64,000 bases of DNA, from contig JAJLRJ010000005.1 of assembly GCA_024195265.1 (NCBI GenBank), positions 24,842,355 to 24,906,354 on the forward strand, read 5' to 3'. The DNA comes from Dendrophyllia cribrosa (taxonomy: Eukaryota; Cnidaria; Anthozoa; Scleractinia; Dendrophylliidae). Made by a program: the position numbers and the translations under genes. Of this stretch, positions 46,342-55,192 are shown piece by piece. The notes beneath the pieces were generated by a model. The model ran no database searches. It was not told the origin of the DNA and saw only the letters and a program-made list of their open reading frames with translations. Position 1 is the first letter of the stretch; the number at the start of each line of letters is the position of its first letter.

Positions 46342-47628
46342 TTACACTATAACCAATTCATTACCCACCTTGTCAATGACAACAGATTCTTCATATAGGA
46401 CTACAGCATGAACATTGAAGTTTGCAGCTGCATTCTGGCTTAGTCTATACCTGAAGATTAGCTGTTTCGGATCTCTTGTTATTTTTTCAGTTTGATACGT
46501 AAGATTAAAGTAAATCAACCCATACAGAGAACTATAGTTTGCTAAGTTCAGCTGAGTTCCGCTGTTATAGTCATTTTTCCGCATAGTATATGACATCAAA
46601 TCGTTAAAGATTCTCACTTTTGATTCTGTATCATACTCTGTTTCTGGATAAAAGACTCCATTTCCATATTCTAGTCTACAGTTTAAAAGGGAAGAGTTAT
46701 TATCAGCAACATTAAGTTTAAAAGTGTCCATTAGATAAGGACTGTCTTCTTCAACTGCATCATTAGGCGGGTTTGTTCTTTTCAAGTAAACAAAAATGTG
46801 TTTGACATTGTCAATACTGCTTGAAATCTGGAAAAATCCTGATGATTGTGTAGGAGCTGATGCTTCGTACATTTCCCTTAAATATTTCCACTGAGTTTCT
46901 TTAAGAAATGAACTAACGAAATTGTCATACAATGAATCCTTTGGAGTTAGTTTTGGCACCCAGAGCAAAAACCTGTTAACAACAATTCTTCCAGCATCAG
47001 TTCCATTAGCCATGTGAATGAGTTCACCATCGTTTTGTAGCTCAATGTTAAATTGTATTTGCATTGGTACAAGCATCTTATCTTCAAGTTCTTCAAAAAA
47101 TGAGAACCTGTTCAATGGTATAATCACATTAATGTTTTTAGCACCACCAGCCCCATTGTCTCGAAGTGCTTGAGTTTGCAACCTGCGAGCTTCAAATCCT
47201 GTGTTATTCGCAGCTGTTGTAGCATTCGTGTCCAAATACCAGAAACTGTTTTTAGCAACTGATCTACTGTAATCATCAGAATACTCTAGCAGGTTTTTAA
47301 CAAAAGTGACTTTATGGAGATTGTCAGTGTCATAAACTATTTTTCCTGCAGATTTAATCATTATGTGGTCAATTAAGGAATGCCCTCCATTAATTACCGT
47401 TATTCGATCAGCAGCAGCATATCCTACTCCGTCTGCTAATTTCTGTAGTTGGAATTGGACTTCAATATAGGCATTGTACCAATCGTAGAAACTCGATCGA
47501 TCATTAATTGTAAATTTATAACCATTTTTCGTTTGGTGTTGACCGTTAGCTGGAGACCTGATTACATCATCGAGTTGGAATCGCACCAACTCATTTCTTT
47601 GTAGAAAATTATCCGTTCTAAAAGACAT
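46342..47628 (-). CDS. mcp: Major capsid protein (double jelly-roll, hexon-like; 428 aa)
   Basis: The protein begins MSFRTDNFLQRNELVRFQ and is made almost entirely of beta-strand-like segments, including ITVINGGHSLIDHIMIKSAG, NVIIPLNRFSFFEELEDKML and IQFNIELQNDGELIHM. Together with size and position this fits the major capsid protein of cnidarian Polinton/adintovirus-type elements, which form trimeric pseudo-hexameric capsomers. It is shorter than the roughly 600-residue MCPs of some other Polintons. The frame is intact. The upstream block TTATATAACATAATAATAT ends at its ATG and matches that of the next structural gene. Confidence 0.8.
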   Translation of the reverse strand: MSFRTDNFLQRNELVRFQLDDVIRSPANGQHQTKNGYKFTINDRSSFYDWYNAYIEVQFQLQKLADGVGYAAADRITVINGGHSLIDHIMIKSAGKIVYDTDNLHKVTFVKNLLEYSDDYSRSVAKNSFWYLDTNATTAANNTGFEARRLQTQALRDNGAGGAKNINVIIPLNRFSFFEELEDKMLVPMQIQFNIELQNDGELIHMANGTDAGRIVVNRFLLWVPKLTPKDSLYDNFVSSFLKETQWKYLREMYEASAPTQSSGFFQISSSIDNVKHIFVYLKRTNPPNDAVEEDSPYLMDTFKLNVADNNSSLLNCRLEYGNGVFYPETEYDTESKVRIFNDLMSYTMRKNDYNSGTQLNLANYSSLYGLIYFNLTYQTEKITRDPKQLIFRYRLSQNAAANFNVHAVVLYEESVVIDKVGNELVIV

Positions 47629-47678
47629 ATATTATTATGTTATATAATTTTAACAATTAAAAAATATATTCATTGATT

Positions 47679-48098
47679 CTATACAAATCTAACTCTACGT
47701 CTTCTCCTCAAACCATCTCCAGAAATGAGTCTATTCAGTATCATATCAGTACTTTCTTGATCTAGTTTTGGCTGATAATGTTGCTGCAGCTGTTTAATGG
47801 GTGAGGATGGAACAATTGCTGTTTGTCTTGTAGCTCCTTTTCTCAAATTTGTCAATCTTTTCATTATCAAATCACCAGATTTTTGAGATACCGCCTTACC
47901 CAGTCGCTCACCTGCATGGGATATCCCCGATTCTAACGCCTTCTTTGCTATTGGCTTAGCAAATTTCTTGAAAACAGATGATGCAACACTCTTCAACGGT
48001 TTGAAAATATTATCAACGATAATTCCCGATCCTTTGTGTCTGTATACAAATTTACCAAGTTTTGGATGGTAAAATCTTTTGAATTCATACGGTTTCAT
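47679..48098 (-). CDS. Basic minor virion protein (139 aa)
   Basis: It begins MKPYEFKRFYHPKLGKFVYR. The middle is an amphipathic Lys/Ala-rich helix region (VFKKFAKPIAKKALESGISH...LGKAV) and the end is an arginine cluster, RRRRRVRF. Placement between penton and MCP genes, strong basic charge and helix content suggest a DNA-condensing or capsid-lining core protein. The call rests on composition and context, with no catalytic motif. A promoter-like AATAATATAACATAATAG overlaps the stop codon of the upstream penton gene. Confidence 0.6.
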   Translation of the reverse strand: MKPYEFKRFYHPKLGKFVYRHKGSGIIVDNIFKPLKSVASSVFKKFAKPIAKKALESGISHAGERLGKAVSQKSGDLIMKRLTNLRKGATRQTAIVPSSPIKQLQQHYQPKLDQESTDMILNRLISGDGLRRRRRVRFV

Positions 48099-48115
48099 TA
48101 TACTATTATGTTATA

Positions 48116-48862
48116 TTATTCTATACTTTTCAGAATCAGTGAGAAAGCTGTATCTGCGCCATTCAAGTTAACTAATCTTCTTTTTCCATCTGTGATGTAT
48201 ATTCGGATACTACTGATAGTATTTTTATTAACTGGGTTATATGTAACCCGTTTAGGTTCTAAAGTGAAGCTATAACTAGGTTGGAGTACACTGGTAGAGA
48301 AGCTATAAATGATGTCTGTATCTTGACCGTCGACAAGTGAATCATTAATTAGGTCACAATGGATATTCAAAATATCGGTGTCTTGACTTAGATTTGGTAC
48401 TCTAGGACCAATATTTGTTCCACTTGTCAATACTGTCTTATCAAACCCGATTAGATCATTAAAATTGGAATGCGTTAAATCAAGCTGATAATTCTGAGCC
48501 AATGTAATCGTAACCCTAAATGTTGTCTGATCAAATTCAAGAGTGATTGGATATTCATCACCGTTCTTTGTTATATCTTTTATATATTCATCGAAATCAG
48601 TATAATTCCATACTCCTGATGGAAATTGTATGTTGTGATAAGTTGTACCATTATTAGAGCTATATTTTATTAATTGATTGTTGTATCCTGCGTTAACATT
48701 GAACCATGTGAAACTCATATTGATAATTCTGTTAAGACCGATAACATATTGAGAATTACTATCCAATATCATTTGTCTAGTAAATTTTGTTGTGAAATCT
48801 TCAGGTTTATTATTTAATTGGGACTTCACACTATAGGAGGATAATACTATCTCTCGTTCCAT
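48116..48862 (-). CDS. Minor capsid protein, penton-like single jelly-roll (248 aa)
   Basis: It begins MEREIVLSSYSVKSQLNNKP. Strand-rich repeats follow, with SFTWFNVNAGYNNQL, FPSGVWNYTDFDEYI, LIGFDKTVLTSGTNIGP, NIHCDLINDSLVDGQDTDII and a C-terminal ISSIRIYITDGKRRLV. This order is characteristic of the penton/minor capsid proteins of adintoviruses and related Polintons that occupy capsid vertices. The gene is intact. It starts 11 nt after the stop of the PPxY protein gene and its own stop overlaps the next promoter. Confidence 0.78.
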   Translation of the reverse strand: MEREIVLSSYSVKSQLNNKPEDFTTKFTRQMILDSNSQYVIGLNRIINMSFTWFNVNAGYNNQLIKYSSNNGTTYHNIQFPSGVWNYTDFDEYIKDITKNGDEYPITLEFDQTTFRVTITLAQNYQLDLTHSNFNDLIGFDKTVLTSGTNIGPRVPNLSQDTDILNIHCDLINDSLVDGQDTDIIYSFSTSVLQPSYSFTLEPKRVTYNPVNKNTISSIRIYITDGKRRLVNLNGADTAFSLILKSIE

Positions 48863-48873
48863 ATATAATAATG

Positions 48874-49896
48874 TTACATTATATTTTTAAAATATTGACC
48901 ATACAATTTATTATACTGCGATCTATTGATTTTAGACATTTCCAATAATTTATCTAGTATAGTTACTCCCATATTCCTCATCTCAATGCTCGTATTCCCT
49001 GCCAATCTTTCACCAATAATCAATTCCAATTTTTTCAAAAGCTGCTTTACATCATTAAAAAACATAATATTTCCACCTCTCTGTTTTCTTCCTCGGCCTT
49101 TGATTCCAGAACCTTTCATTGTTTCCAATTTAGTATTATAATGTTTTATGTATTCATTTAAAGTAACTCTTGCGTTGTCTATTCTTTTGTTTTTCATTTG
49201 TCTATCGGCTTCAGATATAGCCCCACTTTTGAACTGTTTTGTAACATGTGACTTAAATCCACCTAATTGACTTCTTTTTGCTTTAGCATTTTTTATAATC
49301 TTATTAAGATATGTCTTAGTTTTTTTGTCTGTTATTGATGATTGATTCAATATCTTATCCACATTTTCATAATTAGTAATACCAAGATCATCCAAAATCA
49401 AATTACTTTCATCTTCATCATCTAATCCATAGTCCATCTCATCGTCGTCATCATATTCTGGCGGTAAATCATCTGGTTGATTAACAAAGTATTCAGGATC
49501 AACATAAATATTCTTATTTCCTTCCATAAGATCTTGTAAAGATTCTTCATAAGTAGGTGGTTTAGGTACAATTTGTTTATTTTGATTTGGTGGGACATAA
49601 TCACCAAATAAATCATCAACTTGCATGTCTTCGAAAGGGTCAACTTCAGGCATATAATCAATACCTTGATCAGCTTTTTTAGGTGCTCTTTTCTTTCTTA
49701 TGGGTACCCTTAAATCTAAATTACTGTCAATAACATCATCTAATTTACTAGTAACTGGTTTGAATACCTTCGCTAATGACTGTTGGCTTGTCTGCTCACC
49801 GATATTATGTTTTGTGATTACATCATGGACATAATTGATTTTATCCCCTAATTCAGATTTTCTCTTTGCAAGTTCTTTCCACTTAAGTAAACTCAT
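48874..49896 (-). CDS. Virion-associated protein with two PPxY motifs (340 aa)
   Basis: First gene of the leftward block. Residues 1-110 are mixed and charged. PPTY is at 113-116 and PPEY at 145-148, inside an acidic, disordered segment (DDDDEMDYGLDDEDES). The C-terminal half is basic and helical (SQLGGFKSHVTKQFKSGAI; MFFNDVKQLLKKLELIIGER; SIEMRNMGVTILDKLLEM). PPxY motifs recruit Nedd4-family ubiquitin ligases in adenovirus protein VI and in many budding viruses, so a trafficking role is plausible. Similar proteins sit at this position in other cnidarian Polintons, as far as I recall. The biochemical role is not established. Confidence 0.7.
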   Translation of the reverse strand: MSLLKWKELAKRKSELGDKINYVHDVITKHNIGEQTSQQSLAKVFKPVTSKLDDVIDSNLDLRVPIRKKRAPKKADQGIDYMPEVDPFEDMQVDDLFGDYVPPNQNKQIVPKPPTYEESLQDLMEGNKNIYVDPEYFVNQPDDLPPEYDDDDEMDYGLDDEDESNLILDDLGITNYENVDKILNQSSITDKKTKTYLNKIIKNAKAKRSQLGGFKSHVTKQFKSGAISEADRQMKNKRIDNARVTLNEYIKHYNTKLETMKGSGIKGRGRKQRGGNIMFFNDVKQLLKKLELIIGERLAGNTSIEMRNMGVTILDKLLEMSKINRSQYNKLYGQYFKNIM

Positions 49897-50043
49897 TTAT
49901 TGTTATATTATTACGTTACATAAAAATGAAAATCATATATAAAAAATAACGTTTAACACTGTGTTATACACCGTGTTGAACACCGTGTTGAACACCGTGT
50001 TATACACCATGTTATATTGAAATAATATACCCATATAATATAA
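49897..50043. promoter_or_regulatory. Divergent promoter with palindromic operator array
   Basis: A 147-bp gap between the two outward-facing gene blocks. At 49955-50013 there are five 11-bp units of the palindrome AACACCGTGTT or single-base variants, spaced exactly 12 bp. AT-rich promoter-like blocks lie on both sides: GTAACGTAATAATATAAC towards the left block and ATATAATATAA before the ATPase ATG. A repeated palindrome at a fixed pitch near one helical turn suggests a cooperative binding site. Confidence 0.7.
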
Positions 50044-50679
50044 ATGATAATACCAAATTACGATGTTGAAGACGATATGGTCTCGAACTTTAGACAGTTA
50101 TATGATTTCATGCCAGATCAATCATTTAGGATGTTGGTTTGCGGCCCAAGTGGTTCGGGAAAAACAAATACACTTATGCATATGATTTACAATTTATTGT
50201 ACTTTGATAAAATATACCTGTATGCGAAAAACTTAGAGCAGTCCAAGTATCAGAATCTTATGGATATGTTCCAGCCAATAAGTGATGAAGCTGGTTATAA
50301 TGTTATTGAAGCAAGCAATGATCAAATTATTCCTGTAAATGATATTGATAATGAAAGTCAGAAAATAGTGATATTCGACGATTTCGTATGTGATAAAAAC
50401 CAAAAACCATTAGTCGACTATTTTATACGAGGGAGACATAAAAACTGTAGTGTGATTTATTTGAGTCAGAGCTATTATAAGACACCGAAAGACATAAGAT
50501 TGAACTGTTCACATTTCTGTATATACGAATTCCCAAGTACCAATGAGAAAAGTCTAATTTGCCGTGAAAACAGTATTTCAAAACAATTATATGATAAAGC
50601 AACTAAAGAACCATTTTCATTTTTATATATAGACAAACCAAGGAAATTCACAACCAAAAATTTTAATGAAAAAATATAA
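50044..50679 (+). CDS. DNA-packaging ATPase (FtsK/HerA, A32-like; 211 aa)
   Basis: Motor that moves DNA into preformed capsids. Walker A GPSGSGKT lies at 34-41 and Walker B IVIFDD at 108-113. The later sensor-type segment CSVIYLSQSYYKTPKDIRLN is typical of the viral A32-like branch. The length is usual for this family. It is the first gene of the rightward block, 28 nt before the fibre gene, and shares the array at 49955-50013 with the opposite block. The frame is intact. Confidence 0.92.
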   Translation: MIIPNYDVEDDMVSNFRQLYDFMPDQSFRMLVCGPSGSGKTNTLMHMIYNLLYFDKIYLYAKNLEQSKYQNLMDMFQPISDEAGYNVIEASNDQIIPVNDIDNESQKIVIFDDFVCDKNQKPLVDYFIRGRHKNCSVIYLSQSYYKTPKDIRLNCSHFCIYEFPSTNEKSLICRENSISKQLYDKATKEPFSFLYIDKPRKFTTKNFNEKI

Positions 50680-50706
50680 TCAAAGTAATATAATGTTATT
50701 ATATAA

Positions 50707-52767
50707 ATGAGTTACTCAAACGGACGTTTACCTGAATCAACATTTAATAATCAATCTCAACGGGGATTACCTGGTGTCGGGTTTGTATTAACAGATGACG
50801 GAAATTATGATATTCAGAATAAAAGATTGACAAATGTTGCAGAAGCTATTAACAATAACGACGTAATCACAAAGCATCAGGTTGACACGCTTGGAACAAG
50901 TTTGGAAAACAAACTGATTCAACTGAGGGCTGATTCTCTTCAGGTTGACGGATCATCTCATATGACTGGAGATCTTGATTTGAGGGGACATAAACTAATT
51001 CTACCCGGTGAGATTGATATGGATAGAAAATTAATCACAAACATGGACGCTGATTTGAATAATGACCTGGCTGCTGTTAATTCGATAACTCTCAAAAATC
51101 AGGTCAATAACAAAGCAAACATTACAGATGCATATATGAAAAATGAAAGAATAGTATTGACTGATCACATGGATGCCAATTATCATTCTATATTAAATGT
51201 TCAAGCAGCTGGTGATAACGATGCTTTCCCTTTTTATCATGGAAAAACACATTTTTTAAATTTAGAAGGTGAAAATTATGATGCAAAAAATAAAAAAATC
51301 GTAAATGTAATAACCGATGAATCCAACGATCTCTCTGTTGTGAACATAGCTGCATTAAAAAAATGGCATCCTAATTCCAATCCTTCACACACACACGAGG
51401 TCTTGAAAGATATTGATCTGAAAGAACTTTATAATATTGTCAAGTCAAAAGCACAGACATATTTGGATTTAGCTGCAAGTTACAACAATCTTGTTTCATA
51501 TAACGATGTCAAAAACATTTTTGTCAGTCGTAAAGAGATGTTGTCAATGGAGACTGGTTTGGATATGAATAATAATACAATTTTCAATATAAAAGATCCA
51601 ACAGCAGTTGATCATGCTGTGAATAAAGGGTATGTAGATGATGAAGCAGACAAAAGGCTTTCTTTATCTGGTGGAACAATGACTGGTACTCTTGATATGG
51701 GATCGGAGAAAATCATCGGTCTTCCCGATCCAAAAACATCCAATGAAGCAACATCAAAACAATATGTTGATACACAGCGAAATGAGAAGACAGTAGCTCT
51801 GGCAGAGGAACTGATCAAAACAGAAGCTGAACTCAAAAAATATGTCAATGAATCGCATATATCGTCAACCTCCCACTTGAAGGATGAATTCCGGTATTTG
51901 ATGGAGGATGTGGATGAATCCAGCTCTGAACATAATATAACAGTGACTGGAATAACTGATTTTTCAAGTTCTCCACATCATTTCAATAAGAAGGCGTATG
52001 ATTTGAAAATAACAAAAGATGTTTTCAATGAATACTCTGGGAGACTTGGTTTCAACATGTTAAAACTTCCAGAAGGAGAATATACGATTTGTATTGAATT
52101 CTTTCCCGCTTCCATGACGGGTGTGAGCGTTGACGTTGTGAGCACAAGCCTGAATATCAATCAACAATCAAAAAAATTTATGAAGTATTCAAGGTCAATT
52201 ATTCACATGCATAAATGGCAGATTTCTCCACCTGAATTCATTTATCTGGATCTGAAATGGAAAGGGACAGCTGACGATGTTGTTCAAGGCCCAGCAAAGC
52301 TGATTATTTATGGCGTTAAAGGTTCTCAATCAGATGTTGAAAGTTCTGTTTATGATTCTCCCTTTGTTTATGAAAATAACAAAATGGTGATGGAGACCGA
52401 TATTGATATGAATTCACACAAAATCATGAATGCAACCCATCACTTATTTGGGCAATTAAAAACAAATGAAAGTGGTGGAAAAACATTTTTATTAAATGGT
52501 TGTGACAAAATCATGATTCCAAACGGTAGCAAATTAAAAAAAATAACAGGCCACTATAATCTCTTAGATGTTTCCTACCAAACAATATCCTTAAAAATAC
52601 TCTATGGATTCTCTTTAATTCAAACAATAACCTATACTTTATCTGGAAGTCAAAGACAAACGATAGATATAAACTTAGATTTACCATACGGTCATATGGC
52701 TGTGGAGATGGTTGAAACGGTTAAAAATCAAGACATTTCATTATTAATCGAATACACAGCACCATAA
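50707..52767 (+). CDS. Fibre-like attachment protein with phage tail-fibre repeats (686 aa)
   Basis: The protein contains repeated segments of the form G-D/T-L-D-(M/L)-x2-x-K-I/L-x2-L...A...K-Y/Q-V-D, for example MTGDLDLRGHKLILPG, TVDHAVNKGYVDDE-like and GGTMTGTLDMGSEKIIGLPD then EATSKQYVD. These are the knitted repeats of trimeric phage tail fibres. The C-terminal 250 residues are beta-rich and may form a receptor-binding head. In adenovirus-like particles a fibre attaches to the penton. Position, size and repeats make an adhesive fibre the best call; the receptor is unknown. ATG is preceded by TAATATAATGTTATTATATAA. Confidence 0.8.
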   Translation: MSYSNGRLPESTFNNQSQRGLPGVGFVLTDDGNYDIQNKRLTNVAEAINNNDVITKHQVDTLGTSLENKLIQLRADSLQVDGSSHMTGDLDLRGHKLILPGEIDMDRKLITNMDADLNNDLAAVNSITLKNQVNNKANITDAYMKNERIVLTDHMDANYHSILNVQAAGDNDAFPFYHGKTHFLNLEGENYDAKNKKIVNVITDESNDLSVVNIAALKKWHPNSNPSHTHEVLKDIDLKELYNIVKSKAQTYLDLAASYNNLVSYNDVKNIFVSRKEMLSMETGLDMNNNTIFNIKDPTAVDHAVNKGYVDDEADKRLSLSGGTMTGTLDMGSEKIIGLPDPKTSNEATSKQYVDTQRNEKTVALAEELIKTEAELKKYVNESHISSTSHLKDEFRYLMEDVDESSSEHNITVTGITDFSSSPHHFNKKAYDLKITKDVFNEYSGRLGFNMLKLPEGEYTICIEFFPASMTGVSVDVVSTSLNINQQSKKFMKYSRSIIHMHKWQISPPEFIYLDLKWKGTADDVVQGPAKLIIYGVKGSQSDVESSVYDSPFVYENNKMVMETDIDMNSHKIMNATHHLFGQLKTNESGGKTFLLNGCDKIMIPNGSKLKKITGHYNLLDVSYQTISLKILYGFSLIQTITYTLSGSQRQTIDINLDLPYGHMAVEMVETVKNQDISLLIEYTAP

Positions 52768-52788
52768 ATTAATATAATTATATTATAT

Positions 52789-53190
52789 ATGCTGAATTTG
52801 GATAACGCAATTAATTTTTGCAATAAATTTTTTACAACTCAAAAAAACCTGCATCCTAATACTAAAGATGAAATCTTGAAATCTTCTTTAATTTATCAAT
52901 ATTTGTACATTAACTATTTGAATAAGCCAATATCATTTAACCAAATATTAGAAAAACACCCTGACATTGGATTAATAGGACCAGGTTCTTGTACTCTAAA
53001 TACCAATTACCAATTTTTAATTAAACATGCTATTTTTCATGATGCATTTGGAAGATTTTATAATGACTATGAAATGGGGCCTGGATACACATATTGCTTC
53101 CTTTCAATGCCGAAGAAATTAAAAAGATCTCCAATAATGGGTCAAATAAGTGGTGTAATTTATTGTCTTCTTTCAAATCCTAAAATATAA
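52789..53190 (+). CDS. Unknown Polinton protein (133 aa)
   Basis: Not recognised. It begins MLNLDNAINFCNKFFTTQKN, has a helical N-terminal half and a Gly/Tyr/Cys-rich middle (GPGSCTLNTNYQFLI; MGPGYTYCFLSMPKKLK), and shows no transmembrane segment. It lies 21 nt after the fibre gene on the same strand, with ATTATATTATAT right before the ATG. Co-orientation with fibre suggests late expression, which is inference. Confidence 0.55.
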   Translation: MLNLDNAINFCNKFFTTQKNLHPNTKDEILKSSLIYQYLYINYLNKPISFNQILEKHPDIGLIGPGSCTLNTNYQFLIKHAIFHDAFGRFYNDYEMGPGYTYCFLSMPKKLKRSPIMGQISGVIYCLLSNPKI

Positions 53191-53215
53191 TTATTATCCA
53201 AATATATAACATAAA

Positions 53216-53698
53216 ATGACGAAAACAGAAATATTCAATTTTAATCATATTGACAGATATATCAGCCAAGAAAAATTATCTGAAATCAAAGCATTATACC
53301 GATTCTACCACAAAAGATTTTGGTGTTATATGAAGGCTTTCAAATATTTTAAGAGATTGAATTTAGCTATTAATGTAACTTCAACAGGCTTAATAGTTAT
53401 TGGTACTGTAGCTGGTAGTATCACATTAAATCCTGCTATACTAGCTTCTATTTCTGGAGCTGGTTTAGTGCTAAAAACAGTAAGTGAAATCAAGAATTAT
53501 AAAAAGAAAATCGAAATGTCTGAATTTGCTTATACGACATATAAAAAAGTATTAGTTTTTTTACGGTCTTGTCTTAGAGGAAATCATTTCAACCACAATA
53601 TATTCATCAATGAAATGAGACAGTTAGACGAAATAATCATCGATATTTGTCCTCTTGCCGATAAATTTGAGAAACAGTATGATAAAAAATTCGAGTAA
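53216..53698 (+). CDS. Two-helix membrane protein (160 aa), SLATT-like layout
   Basis: It begins MTKTEIFNFNHIDRYISQEK. A basic amphipathic helix (FYHKRFWCYMKAFKYFKRLN) is followed by a hydrophobic helical hairpin: LAINVTSTGLIVIGTVAG and NPAILASISGAGLVLKTV at about residues 50-92. A long charged helix completes it. The helix plus two membrane spans plus helix plan resembles SLATT-type 2TM modules and is also found in other metazoan Polintons. It could act at host membranes or in the virion. Upstream ATATATAACATAAAATG carries the shared promoter motif. Confidence 0.55.
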   Translation: MTKTEIFNFNHIDRYISQEKLSEIKALYRFYHKRFWCYMKAFKYFKRLNLAINVTSTGLIVIGTVAGSITLNPAILASISGAGLVLKTVSEIKNYKKKIEMSEFAYTTYKKVLVFLRSCLRGNHFNHNIFINEMRQLDEIIIDICPLADKFEKQYDKKFE

Positions 53699-53780
53699 AT
53701 TTTATTTTATAATTCATTCAAAGGGAAAAACCCTTCACATGACGTATGACTTCCTATTTTTCTGAGAATCATGCAACAGG

Positions 53781-54347
53781 TCACCTTTTAATAATTTTGT
53801 TGACATCATTCTTTATTAATTTATAAACATCATCCCACCATTGTTCATAAAATTTTAATGTCTTTTTAGAAGAAGTTATTTTTATTTTATCATAAGGTAA
53901 TCCTAAAATTTTTAATAATCTTCTCAAAACATAGGTTACACTAATCATCCGTTTCCGGTTCTTATTGACTTCTGGTAACACGTTGTTTATTAATCCAAAA
54001 ATCTTATATATTTTGTTACGGTCATTAAAACTTAAATGAATCTCTTTTATATATTTATTGATTGTATTTTCGATATGATATTTTCTTACATATACACTCT
54101 TTTTTCTTATTCTATATAAATTTTCATGAAAGTCAACATATGAATTAACTAATTCATAACCATGGACGGAACCGCAATTTAGACAGACGCTCATACCATC
54201 TATACTATTTATATCTTGTTCACTACAGCATGACTTGACCACTATCACACATCTGTCAACTTCTGCCAATTGCTCATCACAAAAGGGACAGGTCAACTCA
54301 CCAATACTCATCATATAATCGTGAATATCCAAATTACAATAATTCAT
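53781..54347 (-). CDS. VLTF3-like late transcription factor (188 aa)
   Basis: An N-terminal zinc ribbon is visible: C20-P-F-C23, then C55-L-N-C58 (MSVCLNCGSVHGYE). The segment NLYRIRKKSVYVRKYHIEN and the helical C-terminal half with NRKRMISVTYVLRRLLKILG follow. This combination is typical of poxvirus VLTF3-like proteins in Polintons, adintoviruses and large DNA viruses, which switch on late genes. It is transcribed towards the rightward block and has its own AT-rich start region (ATATAATCTCATATAATAG). Its likely targets are the AT-rich TATAACATAAT blocks before the capsid genes (inference). Confidence 0.82.
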   Translation of the reverse strand: MNYCNLDIHDYMMSIGELTCPFCDEQLAEVDRCVIVVKSCCSEQDINSIDGMSVCLNCGSVHGYELVNSYVDFHENLYRIRKKSVYVRKYHIENTINKYIKEIHLSFNDRNKIYKIFGLINNVLPEVNKNRKRMISVTYVLRRLLKILGLPYDKIKITSSKKTLKFYEQWWDDVYKLIKNDVNKIIKR

Positions 54348-55002
54348 TCTATACTATTATATGAGATTATATTTTTTTTAAACAATAGCTATAAGCGGCA
54401 CGTGTCTAAATTCCCAGAAAACAAAAATAGCGAACATGTAAAAATCGGCTAACGCGAATTTATTGCTACCGAACGATGTCATTTCCTCACAATAAATATT
54501 CCCACGCGTGGGAAACTGAACCAATATAAACAAGAGTGGAAGGCATAATATTTCGCACACCTTTGATATCACTGATGGATAAACAGCGTTTTATTGAGTT
54601 TAGAACAGACCGGGCAAAGTTGAGAGATCTTGTAAAGTTAAATCAAACCCCATAATATGTTGAAAATATTTTCTCTCGTGATCTGAAACAATAGCTATAG
54701 TGATGACTCATTTCATAGGGGGCTTCCCCTGTTTTTTCCGAGAATGTCACACACCGATAACTCCATCCTGTTTACAATCTGATGACTCATTTCCTCACAA
54801 TAAATATTCCCACGCGTGGGAAACTATCTTTGTTCCATTGCGTAGATGTTATTTTTAATCCAAATGCTAACTCTTTGATGGTTGTCATAAAAGGTGATGA
54901 GACAATAAATATTCCCACGCGTGGGAAACTCAACCAATATAAACAAGAGTGGAAGGCATAATATTTCGCACACTTTTGATATCACTGATGGATAAACAGC
55001 GT
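54348..55002. promoter_or_regulatory. Right-end regulatory region with duplicated ~100-bp block
   Basis: No gene. A block of about 100 bp (AATAAATATTCCCACGCGTG to GATGGATAAACAGCG) occurs at 54490-54590 and again at 54904-55002. Its first part occurs a third time at 54797-54826. Each copy has the 12-bp palindrome CCCACGCGTGGG, and the two full copies also have CCAATATAAACAAGAG. This could be an enhancer or early promoter of the element, or part of a replication origin. Confidence 0.6.
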
Positions 55003-55190
55003 AAAACATATAGTTTAATTATTTTTGGGAAATCAGAAAGTCGAGATCAGAAATCTGAAAACATATAGTTTAATTATTTTTGGGAAATCAGAAAGTCGAG
55101 ATCAGAAATCTGAAAACATATAGTTTAATTATTTTTTGGAAAACATATAGTTTAATTAAAAGTCAAAATCAGAAAGTCGAGATCATAAAA
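55003..55190. repeat. Right subterminal tandem repeats
   Basis: Two full units of about 55 bp plus two shortened ones, each starting AAAACATATAGTTTAATTA; the full units continue with AAATCAGAAAGTCGAGATCA. They lie directly inside the right inverted repeat and are related in inverted form to the motifs at 38450-38572. Confidence 0.85.
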
Positions 55191-55192
55191 TC

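Noticed and set aside
54378..55009. Two similar minus-strand hydrophobic frames (54378-54572 and 54824-55009)
   Set aside because: They arise because the same ~100-bp non-coding block is duplicated there; their ends differ outside the block and no promoter motif precedes them.
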